The notes beneath the pieces were generated by a model, which was given only the letters and a program-made list of their open reading frames with translations, was not told the DNA's origin and did no database searches. The position numbers and the translations under genes are program-made. From an uncultured Alphaproteobacteria bacterium (lineage in GTDB: Bacteria; Pseudomonadota; Alphaproteobacteria; Puniceispirillales; UBA1172), in contig OY288107.1 of assembly GCA_958431225.1 (NCBI GenBank), positions 1,267,501 through 1,331,500 of the forward strand: DNA of 64,000 nucleotides. Reading direction: 5' to 3'. Of the stretch, positions 52,703 through 61,551 are shown piece by piece (the first letter of the stretch is position 1; each line of letters opens with the position of its first letter).

Positions 52703-54523
52703 ATGTCAATCAAACAACCATTTACCGAACTGAGTATCAAAAAGCAGGTGGGGGGTTTTTATCACGATAACAGCCTACCAATTGCTTTAATCAGTAAGGG
52801 TATCATGGTCGCATTGGTGATCTGGGCGTTAGTCTGGCCTGCCAATGCACAAGGCACATTAGGGAGCATCAATAGCCAGCTTCTAGCCGTTTTTTTTAAC
52901 CAATTCTATGTTATCATCGTTGGCTTATTTACGTTTTTCCTATTGGTGGTAGCAGTGCTACCGTCCACGGGGAAGCGCATTATGGGACGCGCCGGAGAAA
53001 AACCTGAATTTTCCAATTTTTCATGGTTTTCTATGATGTTTGGCGCAGGTCTAGGCGTAGGCTTGATGGTGTTTTCTATTGCCGAACCGGTAGGGCTTTG
53101 GGGAGGAAATCCCGTGGTGCTTTCAGGCGAAGTCGCCGCACGAAGCCCCGAAGCTGTTGAATCCGCCTACCGCCATACTTTTGCCCATTATGGATTCCAT
53201 GCTTGGGCGATTTATGTGGTGACGGGGCTTAGCCTTGCTTATTACGCTTATACGCGCGATATGCCACTAACCATCCGTTCGGCTCTGACGCCGCTTTTCG
53301 GTAATTTGATGAACGGCTTTTTAGGGCATCTCGTGGATGTTTTAGGCGTGGTTGCAACGATTTTGGGCGTGTCCGTCACCATCGGTTTCGGCGTGAGTCA
53401 GTTTATCAACGGGGTTTATGCAATTACTGGCATGGACTGGATGATGAATTTTGCTGGCGGCGCACCAGCCCCAGCTAAAGTTGGGCTGATTGCCGGCTTG
53501 TTTGTGATTATGGGCTTATCCATTATCTCGGCGGTGTCGGGGGTAGGACGTGGGGTGAAATATCTTTCTAACCTCAATCTCGTTCTGTCGCTGATTCTGC
53601 TATTTACATTCGTGCTTTTCGGCTCGTTTGCTTTTGCCATGACGACTTATGCGACGGCATTTGTGGATTATATGATCCATTTCTTGTCGCTTAGTTTTGG
53701 TGCTTATGGACCGCAAGACTTGGAAAGTTTCACCGCAGCACTACCGGCGGCGGCGGTGCCTTTTGCTGGTGAGTTGATGGGCGGGGCGACTAATCCGTGG
53801 GCTGGGGGCGATTTTGAGGTTTTCAAAAGCGGTCTCACCGGCGATGCAGCAGCCCTAGACGATACTACATTGCGCGCGGTTTATGATGCCGGCAATCACG
53901 GACGCCAATATGGTTGGCAAGCCGGTTGGATGACCTTCTATTGGGCGTGGTGGATAGCCTTCTCGCCTTTTGTCGGCTTGTTCTTGGCGCGCATTTCCAA
54001 AGGGCGTTCGGTGCGTGAGTTCATCGTTGGCTGTGTGTTTGCACCTGCCTTGGTGTGTTTCGCTTGGATGACTATCCTGGGCGGAACAGCGATTGATCTT
54101 GAACTCAGCGGCATCGCCAATGGGGCGATCACTGGCACGAATGGTCCTAATATGCTATTTGTCACTTTGGCGCATATCCTTGATGGCGGCTTGCTGTCGG
54201 CACTCACCGTGATGTGCGTGGTGTTGATTCTAACCTTCCTTGTGACCTCTGCGGATTCAGGGATTCTGGTTATGAACACCATCATGTCCGGCGGTAGCCA
54301 AAAGACGGGCATCAAGCATCGCATCGTTTGGGGTCTGATTCTCACGGCGGTTATCGGCACATTGCTGGTGGCGGCAGGGGAAGACGACCCGATGGTTGCT
54401 TTACGAAGTGCCATGATTATCGGTGCAGTGCCATTTACTGTGGTCATGGGCTTGATGTGCTTGGCTTTAGGCAAGGCGCTCTATCGTGACGGCTTGCGGG
54501 ATAATGCAGCTGGGAAGAAATAA
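52703..54523 (+). CDS. BCCT-family betaine/choline/carnitine-type transporter
   Basis: The 606-residue protein has about 12 membrane spans and the BCCT hallmarks FGAGLGVGLMVFSIAEPVGLWGGNP and YWAWWIAFSPFVGLFLARISKGRSVREFI. These transporters import quaternary amines such as glycine betaine using Na+ or H+. I chose the ATG at 52703 with GGAG upstream (52692-52695) over the ATG at 52685. A terminator follows at once, and thiamine pyrophosphokinase comes next. The substrate is not determined by sequence alone. Confidence 0.92.
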   Translation: MSIKQPFTELSIKKQVGGFYHDNSLPIALISKGIMVALVIWALVWPANAQGTLGSINSQLLAVFFNQFYVIIVGLFTFFLLVVAVLPSTGKRIMGRAGEKPEFSNFSWFSMMFGAGLGVGLMVFSIAEPVGLWGGNPVVLSGEVAARSPEAVESAYRHTFAHYGFHAWAIYVVTGLSLAYYAYTRDMPLTIRSALTPLFGNLMNGFLGHLVDVLGVVATILGVSVTIGFGVSQFINGVYAITGMDWMMNFAGGAPAPAKVGLIAGLFVIMGLSIISAVSGVGRGVKYLSNLNLVLSLILLFTFVLFGSFAFAMTTYATAFVDYMIHFLSLSFGAYGPQDLESFTAALPAAAVPFAGELMGGATNPWAGGDFEVFKSGLTGDAAALDDTTLRAVYDAGNHGRQYGWQAGWMTFYWAWWIAFSPFVGLFLARISKGRSVREFIVGCVFAPALVCFAWMTILGGTAIDLELSGIANGAITGTNGPNMLFVTLAHILDGGLLSALTVMCVVLILTFLVTSADSGILVMNTIMSGGSQKTGIKHRIVWGLILTAVIGTLLVAAGEDDPMVALRSAMIIGAVPFTVVMGLMCLALGKALYRDGLRDNAAGKK

Positions 54524-54550
54524 CTTCCTGACTAACCTATCCGACTAATT

Positions 54551-54590
54551 AAACCCCCGATGCGTATTGCGCGTGTCGGGGGTTTTCTTT
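54551..54590 (+). terminator. Intrinsic terminator after the BCCT gene
   Basis: AAACCCCCGA (54551-54560) pairs with TCGGGGGTTT (54576-54585) across a 15-nt loop, followed by TTCTTT. It lies 28 bp after the stop. Confidence 0.85.
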
Positions 54591-54601
54591 ATGGTCGTGG
54601 C

Positions 54602-55291
54602 ATGACCAAAACCTCGCATCCCGCCCCGCCACATTTGGCGTTTGAAAGCCCGGTGCTTGCCCTTGGGGGCGGCAGTTTTGATGCCGATAGTTTGCGCCCG
54701 CTTTTGGGGCAGTACCCCCTCATCGCCGCGGATAGTGGCGGCGATGCGGCACGGGCGCTAGGGGTGATGCCCGCATATATTATCGGCGATTTTGATTCGC
54801 TCACCGATGCGCGTTCATTCCCCCAAAACCGCCTCATCCGCCTAGACGCCCAAACTAGCACCGATTTGGAAAAAACCCTGTCGTGCCTAGCGACACCGCT
54901 TTGTTTGGGCTTTGGCTTTTTGGGGCGGCGTTTTGACCATTCGCTGGCGGCACTCCACGCCCTAGCTGGGGCAAAGTTTCCGGTGCTGTTGGTGGGGCGT
55001 TATGATGCGGTGCGATTCTGCCGCGGCGATTTTCGTGCAGAACTGCCCCAAAATGCGCGCCTATCAATCTGGCCACTATCGCGCCAGTATTTTATCGGCT
55101 CAAAGGGGCTAGAATGGGCGCTAGATGGGCTGGAATTTGAAGCGGGCAAAATGATTGGCACATCCAACCGCACTATCGCCAATGACGCACAAAAGCCTGT
55201 AGAGGTAGCGATTCAAGCAGGCGCAGGTGCGGGGTATTTTATCATGCTAGGGGCGGCGCATTGGCGCTATTTGGTAACTGATTACCTCTAA
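54602..55291 (+). CDS. Thiamine diphosphokinase
   Basis: The 229-residue protein matches thiamine pyrophosphokinase (ThiN/TPK, EC 2.7.6.2), which makes thiamine diphosphate from thiamine and ATP. Conserved pieces are LIAADSGGDAARALGVMP, YIIGDFDSL, TSTDLEKTLS, LGRRFDHSLAALHAL and the C-terminal GTSNRTIAND. The ATG at 54602 lies just after the preceding terminator. It stands alone from other thi genes, implying salvage of imported thiamine. No TPP riboswitch is seen upstream. Confidence 0.87.
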   Translation: MTKTSHPAPPHLAFESPVLALGGGSFDADSLRPLLGQYPLIAADSGGDAARALGVMPAYIIGDFDSLTDARSFPQNRLIRLDAQTSTDLEKTLSCLATPLCLGFGFLGRRFDHSLAALHALAGAKFPVLLVGRYDAVRFCRGDFRAELPQNARLSIWPLSRQYFIGSKGLEWALDGLEFEAGKMIGTSNRTIANDAQKPVEVAIQAGAGAGYFIMLGAAHWRYLVTDYL

Positions 55292-55358
55292 ACCCCGTCC
55301 TGCCCGTAGGTAATGCCCCGCAGATAGCGGATAATTTCATGGCGATTGGCGCGATGCG

Positions 55359-55670
55359 TTAGCGCTGTGCTGGTGAGGGTGCGGAATTGTCGTTTGCGGG
55401 CTTGGGTGCGTCCTTGCCCTCATCGGCATCAAGGCTCGGTTGAATCCCCAATTCGGCAAACGCTTCCTCACTATTCAACACATCGGCATCGGGATGCTTA
55501 TCAATGATTTCAAGCAATTTTTCTTCGGCAGATATGCTGTCATCATGGATAATGGTCGCGGCAACCAAAGCGACAATCGTGGTGGTTTGGGGTTTGTTGC
55601 GCCCCGCACTATCCGCACGAAACGGCAGGATTCGGCATTTATGGTGAAATTCTTCGTTGATGCGGCTCAT
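55359..55670 (-). CDS. Hypothetical small acidic protein
   Basis: The 103-residue protein is not recognised. It has a basic N-terminus (MSRINEEFHHKCRILPFRA), a central helix (TTTIVALVAATIIHDDSISAEEKLLEII) and a Pro-Asn-rich tail. It is convergent with thiamine diphosphokinase. Just downstream in another frame a 43-codon stretch (see findings) also looks coding, so a frameshift near the 3' end is possible. Confidence 0.5.
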   Translation of the reverse strand: MSRINEEFHHKCRILPFRADSAGRNKPQTTTIVALVAATIIHDDSISAEEKLLEIIDKHPDADVLNSEEAFAELGIQPSLDADEGKDAPKPANDNSAPSPAQR

Positions 55671-55977
55671 GGCTTATCTCCTATGTTTCAAATTATGCTA
55701 ACGCCAAAACATAAAACACGCCAACATATAGAGTTTTACCCGTATGTGAATACAACATACAGGATAAACTACACCCTACTCGCATAGTGGTGTCAATGCA
55801 AATTATGCTTTTTTTTGAAAAAAATGTAAAAAAATGCCTTTTAGCCACCGACATAGCAGAAACTAATAAATTTTTAGCAAATTTTGTTGGCTTTGGCAAT
55901 TATTTTCGTGCTTGTGGTATTTTTATGCGTATGATTGCCTTTGTTTTAGTTGCCAAGATATGAGAAAGGGGCGCATC
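55671..55977. other. AT-rich gene-free region, 307 bp, with two dyads
   Basis: No convincing gene is seen here. The region is AT-rich and holds an inverted repeat GTATGT-7 nt-ACATAC (55742-55760), an imperfect hairpin ACACC...GGTGT (55771-55793), and the shared element at 55870-55890. Possible -10 boxes are TATTTT (55918) and TATGAT (55930). It likely controls the divergent hypothetical gene and the Ldh2 operon. Confidence 0.5.
55870..55890. promoter_or_regulatory. Candidate operator shared with 1389-1408
   Basis: This 21-nt stretch matches the element before the acetate-type symporter except for one extra G. The common core is CAAATTTTGTTGG preceded by ATTTTTA. It lies 88 bp before the Ldh2 start. 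Confidence 0.45.
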
Positions 55978-56994
55978 ATGGCGCAATATCCCATTGCAGA
56001 ATTGACCGATTTAGTGGCGCGTGCTTTGACGAGACACCGCATCGCCCCGGATATTGCTATGCAGGTGGCAGAGGCATTGGTGCTTGCGGAAATTGATGGT
56101 AAATCGGGGCATGGGTTGGTGCGGGTGGAAGGTTATGCTATGCAGGCACGGGCGGGGAAAGTGGATGGTTTCGCGCAAGTTTCGGTGGCGCAGCCTAAAC
56201 CGGCACTGCTGGCGGTGGATGCTGGGGGCGGGTTTGCTTATGTGGCGTTGGGTGCGGTGCTAAAGCAACTTCCGCCTATCGCAGAAAAGCACGGCATCGC
56301 CGCCGCCGGCATTTACCGCTCGCATCATTGCGGGGTTGCCGGGCATCATGTTGAGGCGGCGGCGGAACAAGGCATGATTGCGCTCCTTTTCGCCAATACG
56401 CCGGCGGCACTCGCGCCTTGGGGGGGTAGGACGCCGCTTTTTGGCACCAATCCTATTGCTTTCGCCGCACCGATAGAGGGCGATGCGCCTTTGGTGATTG
56501 ACCTAGCTACCTCCGCCGTGGCAAGGGGGGCTATCGTTAAAGCCGCGCGTGAGGATGCGCCTATCCCGCTAGGTTGGGCGTTGGATGCCACAGGCGCACC
56601 GACCACCGATGCCAAAGCGGCACTAGAAGGCACGATGATGCCCATGGCAGAGGCGAAAGGCGCGGCATTGGCTTTGATGGTTGAGGTGCTTGCCGCCGCC
56701 CTGACCGGGGGTAATTTCGCTTATGAAGCATCGTCATTTTTGGATGCCAAGGGCGCACCGCCACATACGGGGCAGTTGCTGGTGATGATCGCGGCGGAGG
56801 CGTTGGGGGCGGATACAGCGGCGCGTTTGGGTGCGTTGGCAGGGCGTATAGGGGCTGATGGGGCGCGCTTGCCCGGGGCGGGGCGCATGGCGCGCCGTGC
56901 TGAAGCCCAAGCAAACGGCTTGACGATTCCCCCTAAAATCTTGGATAGTATCCATCACTTGTTGGAAGGAGACGCGGATGACGCATTGGAATAA
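55978..56994 (+). CDS. Ldh2/malate-lactate dehydrogenase family oxidoreductase
   Basis: The 338-residue NAD(P)-dependent enzyme is of the Ldh2/YlbC type (malate, sulfolactate, ureidoglycolate or related 2-hydroxyacid dehydrogenases). The catalytic region is EIDGKSGHGLVRVEGY, followed by IYRSHHCGVAGHHVEAAA, LFGTNPIAFAAP and FLDAKGAPPHTGQLL. I chose the ATG at 55978 with AAAGGGG upstream. A ureidoglycolate dehydrogenase role is possible given the purine genes 30 kb away, but the neighbours here are beta-oxidation genes. It overlaps the next gene by 17 bp. Confidence 0.85.
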   Translation: MAQYPIAELTDLVARALTRHRIAPDIAMQVAEALVLAEIDGKSGHGLVRVEGYAMQARAGKVDGFAQVSVAQPKPALLAVDAGGGFAYVALGAVLKQLPPIAEKHGIAAAGIYRSHHCGVAGHHVEAAAEQGMIALLFANTPAALAPWGGRTPLFGTNPIAFAAPIEGDAPLVIDLATSAVARGAIVKAAREDAPIPLGWALDATGAPTTDAKAALEGTMMPMAEAKGAALALMVEVLAAALTGGNFAYEASSFLDAKGAPPHTGQLLVMIAAEALGADTAARLGALAGRIGADGARLPGAGRMARRAEAQANGLTIPPKILDSIHHLLEGDADDALE

Positions 56995-58882
56995 AACCCG
57001 CGATGCTAATGATTTGGTGTGGCTAAGCCTTGATGTGGAGGGGCGGTCGGTGAATGTGCTTACTCATGAAGTGCTGGCGGAATTGGCGGGGCTAGTGGCG
57101 GAGCTGCACCAAGATGCCAACATTAAAGGGCTGGCATTATTATCGGGCAAGGCGGGGGGGTTTGTCTATGGTGCTGATGTGCGCGAATTCGCGCTTTTTG
57201 CGGATGAATCGGCGGTGGCAGAACATATCGCCTCGGTGCATAGCATTTTAAATCAACTGGCAGATTTGCCCGTGCCAACGGCGGTGGGGATTGCGGGTGT
57301 GGCGGTTGGTGGCGGGCTAGAATTGTCGCTATGCTTTGATTGGATTATCGCCTCGCCGAAAATTCAATGCGGGTTTCCGGAGGTGAATCTGGGGATTTTG
57401 CCGGGCTATGGGGGTTCTGGGCGGGCGTATCGGCGGGTCGGTGCGGAAGCGGTGCTGGAATTGATGCTGACCGGCAAAAGCCTAGATGCAGAAAAAGCGT
57501 CGGAGATAGGTTTAGTGGATGCTTTGGTGGCTTCGGAAGCCGATTTGCGTGGAGAGGCGGAAGCGTGGCTATTGGCACAAGGGGGCAAAAAACCAACCCC
57601 AAAAACACCCCTCAAAACCAATATTGAAGCCACCATCAAAGCCATCAGCGACAAACACCTAGCCCGCATCCGCCCCGACCATACCCCGGCGCCTTTTGCC
57701 ATTATTGATCATGTGCGCGCGCATCACCTTGACCCGCAAGCCATGTCCGCTGGCGAATTGGATATTTTCCCGAGTCTGCTGATGAGCGCTGCGTCCAAAG
57801 GCTTGCGAAGATTATTTGATTTGCGCGACCGCTTGCGTAAGGCGGGGCGGGGCGAATCTGGGGTGAAGCGGTTGCACGTGATCGGGGCCGGAGTGATGGG
57901 GGGCGACATCGCGGCGGTGGCGGCATTATGCGGGTTTGAGGTCAGTTTGAGCGACCAAGATGCAAGCGCCATTGATAAGGCGGTGGTGCGTGCGCGCGCG
58001 TTTTACGAAAGACGGCAGGCGGATATTGCTACGACACTAGCGCGCCTAACACCTGATTTTGCGGGGGAGGGCATCGCTGAGGCGGATTTAATCCTTGAAG
58101 CCGTCGCCGAAAATTTAGACGTCAAAAAAGCCGTATTTGCTATGATAGAATCGCGCGCCCGCCCCGAGGCGATCCTTGCCACCAACACCTCATCCATCCC
58201 CCTAGAAGCCATTGCCGAAGGGCTAAACCACCCCGCGCGTCTAGTCGGCATCCATTTTTTCAACCCGATGCCGGTTCTGCCTTTGGTGGAGGTGATTGAA
58301 GCCAAAACCACCGCCCCTGATGTGATGGCGCGGGCGTTGGCTTTTGCGGGGGGACTCAAGAAAATGCCGATTCGCTGCCGGTCTGCCCCGGGGTTTTTGG
58401 TCAATCGTGCCTTGCTTCCTTATATCTATGGGGCGATTGCGCTGATGCTTGATGGCGTGGAAGCCGACCGCATTGACCAATCTATGGTGGATTTTGGTAT
58501 GCCTATGGGACCGATTGAGCTCGCTGACCAAATCGGGCTAGATGTGACGCATGATGCCGGGTTGCCTTTGGGGATTGATGATGCGGTGGCAGGAGCGTTG
58601 CAACAACATATCGCGGCGGGAAATTTAGGGCGCAAATCAGGGCGCGGATTTTACCAATGGGACGGCAAGGTCGCTACCCGCCCCCGTGCCGATTATCCGA
58701 TGGGCGCACAAGCAGAATTGGCGCAAAAATTGCTCGCACCGATGGTTGCGCAATGCCGTGCGGCGGTGGCAGAGGGCGTGGTCGAATCGGCAGATATGGC
58801 GGATGCCGGGATGATTTTCGGCACGGGATTTCCGGGTTTTCGCGGCGGCGTGTTATTCTGGGCGGAGGGCAAAAATGTATAG
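56978..58882 (+). CDS. FadB-like enoyl-CoA hydratase/3-hydroxyacyl-CoA dehydrogenase
   Basis: The 634-residue protein has an N-terminal crotonase domain (GFVYGADVREF, GVAVGGGLELSLCFDWIIA, FPEVNLGILPGYGG) and a C-terminal NAD-dependent dehydrogenase (LHVIGAGVMGGDIAAVAAL, NTSSIPLEAIAEGL, RLVGIHFFNPMPVLPLVEVI, APGFLVNRALLPYI). It performs two central beta-oxidation steps. It overlaps the Ldh2 gene by 17 bp and the acyl-CoA dehydrogenase gene by 8 bp. No thiolase gene is seen nearby. Confidence 0.92.
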   Translation: MTHWNKTRDANDLVWLSLDVEGRSVNVLTHEVLAELAGLVAELHQDANIKGLALLSGKAGGFVYGADVREFALFADESAVAEHIASVHSILNQLADLPVPTAVGIAGVAVGGGLELSLCFDWIIASPKIQCGFPEVNLGILPGYGGSGRAYRRVGAEAVLELMLTGKSLDAEKASEIGLVDALVASEADLRGEAEAWLLAQGGKKPTPKTPLKTNIEATIKAISDKHLARIRPDHTPAPFAIIDHVRAHHLDPQAMSAGELDIFPSLLMSAASKGLRRLFDLRDRLRKAGRGESGVKRLHVIGAGVMGGDIAAVAALCGFEVSLSDQDASAIDKAVVRARAFYERRQADIATTLARLTPDFAGEGIAEADLILEAVAENLDVKKAVFAMIESRARPEAILATNTSSIPLEAIAEGLNHPARLVGIHFFNPMPVLPLVEVIEAKTTAPDVMARALAFAGGLKKMPIRCRSAPGFLVNRALLPYIYGAIALMLDGVEADRIDQSMVDFGMPMGPIELADQIGLDVTHDAGLPLGIDDAVAGALQQHIAAGNLGRKSGRGFYQWDGKVATRPRADYPMGAQAELAQKLLAPMVAQCRAAVAEGVVESADMADAGMIFGTGFPGFRGGVLFWAEGKNV

Positions 58883-60593
58883 CGCGCCCTTAAAAGACAT
58901 CAATTTTACCTTCACGCATTTGCTTGGCGGGGCTGATGATGCCGAATTGGCTACAGCGATTTTTGGCGAGGCTGCGAAATTTGCCGAACAGATTATCGCC
59001 CCCACCAATCATAGTGGCGATATGACAGGGGCGGTGTGGCAAGATGGTGCCGTCATCACCCCGCAAGGTTTCCGTGAAGCCTATGCGGCCATGGGCGCGC
59101 AAGGCTGGACGGCACTTGAAGCGCACGAGGAATATGGCGGGCAAAATTTACCCATGGCGGTGTCGGCGTTTGTCAATGAGATGTGGCAGTCGGCAAATAT
59201 GGCGTTTGCCTTGTGCCATTTATTGACGCAGGGGCAGATTTACGCCCTAGAAAAATACGCCTCCCCGCAACAGAAAACGCGCTTTATCCCGCCGATGGTA
59301 GCAGGAAAATGGACGGGGACAATGAACCTCACCGAAGCACAGGCCGGGTCAGACTTGGCAGGAATTCGCACCATGGCAACCCCGCAGGGCGAGTATTATC
59401 TACTCAAAGGGCAGAAGACTTATATCACCTATGGCGAGCATGATATGGCGGAAAATATCATCCATTTGGTATTGGCGCGCACGCCTAACGCACCGGCGGG
59501 GCATAAGGGGATTTCTATTTTTCTCGTGCCAAAATTCCTCATCAACGAAGATGGCAGTTTAGGCGCGCAGAATGATGTCGCTTGCGTGAGTATTGAGAAA
59601 AAACTCGGTATCAAAGCCTCCCCCACGGCAGTGTTGCAATATGGCGATAATGGCGGTGCGGTGGGTTATTTGGTGGGGGAGGAACATCAAGGGCTTAACA
59701 TCATGTTCGCTATGATGAATCACGCGCGCTTTGCCGTGGGCTTGCAAGGGCTGGCGATTAGCGAACGTGCCACCCAACAAGCCGCCGCCTACGCCATGGA
59801 ACGCCGCCAAGGCACACCCCTTGATGGTAAAGAGGGCGATACGATTATCGGGCATCCCGATGTATTGCGCCTAGTCGCAGGGATGCGCGCCGATGTCATG
59901 GCGATGCGTGGGTTGGCGGGGCTTGGTGCGGTTGCCATGGATAGGGGGGATGAGGTGCGCCTTGGTTTGCTCGTGCCGATTATCAAAGGCTGGCTCACCG
60001 AACAGGCACAGCAGATTACCTCGGCGGCGGTGCAGGTGCATGGGGGCATGGGCTTTATTGAGGAAACTGGGGTGGCACAACATTACCGCGATGCGCGCAT
60101 TCTGCCGATTTACGAAGGCACGACCGCGATTCAAGCCAATGACCTAATCTTCCGCAAAACCTTACGCGATAATGGCGCGGCGGTAGGGGCGTTGCTGGAT
60201 GACATAGCTAGCGATATGGCGGCGCTTGGCGGTGATGGCGAAATGGCAGAATTGGCAAAACGCATACAAGAGGCGGTGGCGACAACCCGTGCGGTGGTGG
60301 CGCATATTCTAGCATCGGCAAATACCCCAAGACGCGGGGCGGTGAGTGGGCATAATTATCTCATGTTGCTAGGGATATTGACGGCAGGCTGGCAGATGGT
60401 AAGGGGCGGGGCGATTGCCGGCAGGTTGCTAAAAGAGGCGGGGGCAGATAAACCGTTTTTGGATTTGCGCCGTGGATTAGCGGCGGTGTTCATCCGCCAA
60501 CAGCTACCGCAGATTAACGCCCTTGCCGAAACTATCCTCAAAGGCGATGAGGCGGTGTTAGCCATCGCCCCCGAAAATCTGGCAGAGATTTAA
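58875..60593 (+). CDS. Acyl-CoA dehydrogenase
   Basis: The 572-residue flavoenzyme matches the longer acyl-CoA dehydrogenase class: WTGTMNLTEAQAGSDLAGI, TYITYGEHDMAENI, NHARFAVGLQGLAISERATQQAAAYAMERRQ, QVHGGMGFIEETGVAQHYRDARILPIYEGTTAIQANDL. It catalyses the first, FAD-linked step of beta-oxidation. It overlaps the upstream hydratase-dehydrogenase gene by 8 bp and is followed 1 bp later by a drug/metabolite transporter gene. Confidence 0.93.
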   Translation: MYSAPLKDINFTFTHLLGGADDAELATAIFGEAAKFAEQIIAPTNHSGDMTGAVWQDGAVITPQGFREAYAAMGAQGWTALEAHEEYGGQNLPMAVSAFVNEMWQSANMAFALCHLLTQGQIYALEKYASPQQKTRFIPPMVAGKWTGTMNLTEAQAGSDLAGIRTMATPQGEYYLLKGQKTYITYGEHDMAENIIHLVLARTPNAPAGHKGISIFLVPKFLINEDGSLGAQNDVACVSIEKKLGIKASPTAVLQYGDNGGAVGYLVGEEHQGLNIMFAMMNHARFAVGLQGLAISERATQQAAAYAMERRQGTPLDGKEGDTIIGHPDVLRLVAGMRADVMAMRGLAGLGAVAMDRGDEVRLGLLVPIIKGWLTEQAQQITSAAVQVHGGMGFIEETGVAQHYRDARILPIYEGTTAIQANDLIFRKTLRDNGAAVGALLDDIASDMAALGGDGEMAELAKRIQEAVATTRAVVAHILASANTPRRGAVSGHNYLMLLGILTAGWQMVRGGAIAGRLLKEAGADKPFLDLRRGLAAVFIRQQLPQINALAETILKGDEAVLAIAPENLAEI

Positions 60594-60594
60594 A

Positions 60595-61494
60595 ATGGCG
60601 CACCCGCAAAATCATACCTTAGCCGTGCTGATTATGTGCCTTTCCATGTTCCTCATCGGTATAGGCGATGCGGTGGTGCGGTTGTTGGGGCAGACGATTC
60701 CCGTGGGGCAGTTGGTTGGCGTGCGGGGGGCGTTAGTGGTGGTCATGTTGGTGGTGGTCATGCGCCTCATGCATGATTCGCTTAGTTTAGCGTGTCTAGG
60801 CAATAAATGGTCGCTGATGCGGGGGGTGGCAGAAACCACAGCGACTTTTGGTTTTTTCATCGGCATTCAGCTCATGCCCATAGCCCTAGCCACCACGGTG
60901 GTATTCGTGTTTCCGGTGTTGCTAACGCTGGCATCAATGCTATTTCTGGGGGAGCGTGTCGGGGTGTTTCGTATCAGTGCGGTGATGCTAGGCTTTATCG
61001 GCGTCATGGTGGTCGCCGCCCCCACCGATGAAGGCTTCAATCTGGCTCTAATCTATCCGCTAATCTCGGCAGTAGCCATAGTCGTGCGCGACCTCATCAC
61101 GCGCAAAATCCCCGATAGCATATCGCCAGTAGCCATAACCCTAACCGGCGCCAGTGTGGCGGTGTTAGCCGGGGCAATAACCCTACCCTTTGTCGGCTGG
61201 GTAGCCATCGCGCCGAAATTTTACGGGCTATTCGCCATCGCCTCGGCACTAGTAGCCGGGGCATTCATCACCTATGTGGTCGCCATCAGGCGTGGCGAGT
61301 TATCGGTGTTAGCCCCCACGCAGTATATGGTGATTCTATGGGCGTTATTATGGGGGTTGTTATTCTGGGGCGAAATCCCCGACACCCGCGCCGTTATCGG
61401 GGGCGGGCTGATTATACTAGCAGGGATGGTGATTCTATGGCGCGAACATCACCTAGGCATAAAACGCCGCCGCCGAACACCACCGAAAACATAA
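60595..61494 (+). CDS. EamA/DMT-family transporter
   Basis: The 299-residue protein has ten membrane spans in two EamA halves, for example CLSMFLIGIGDAVVRLLG and ETTATFGFFIGIQLMPIALATTVVFVFPVLLTL, and a basic C-terminal tail. DMT members export amino acids, metabolites or drugs. It starts 1 bp after the acyl-CoA dehydrogenase, so co-transcription is likely. The substrate is unknown. Confidence 0.85.
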   Translation: MAHPQNHTLAVLIMCLSMFLIGIGDAVVRLLGQTIPVGQLVGVRGALVVVMLVVVMRLMHDSLSLACLGNKWSLMRGVAETTATFGFFIGIQLMPIALATTVVFVFPVLLTLASMLFLGERVGVFRISAVMLGFIGVMVVAAPTDEGFNLALIYPLISAVAIVVRDLITRKIPDSISPVAITLTGASVAVLAGAITLPFVGWVAIAPKFYGLFAIASALVAGAFITYVVAIRRGELSVLAPTQYMVILWALLWGLLFWGEIPDTRAVIGGGLIILAGMVILWREHHLGIKRRRRTPPKT

Positions 61495-61506
61495 ATGCGC
61501 ACCCAC

Positions 61507-61530
61507 ACTTAAATTCGCACTTAAATTCGC
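61507..61530. repeat. 12-bp perfect tandem duplication
   Basis: ACTTAAATTCGC occurs twice in succession in the 57-bp gap between the convergent EamA and LivM genes. No terminator hairpin is obvious there. Confidence 0.9.
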
Positions 61531-61551
61531 GCCCACGCCACCGCGCCATCC

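Noticed and set aside
54524..54601. A TPP riboswitch before thiamine diphosphokinase
   Set aside because: No CUGAGA-type thi-box is visible; the only structure is the BCCT terminator.
55693..55899. A 68-residue minus-strand reading frame in the gene-free region
   Set aside because: It is AT-rich, has no ribosome-binding site, and overlaps the dyads and the shared element; it is probably non-coding.
60596..60607. 12-bp match (ATGGCGCACCCG) between the EamA start and the tRNA-Arg 3' end, as a possible attachment-site copy
   Set aside because: It is part of the EamA coding start, only 12 bp, and 34 kb from the tRNA with core genes between; probably coincidence.
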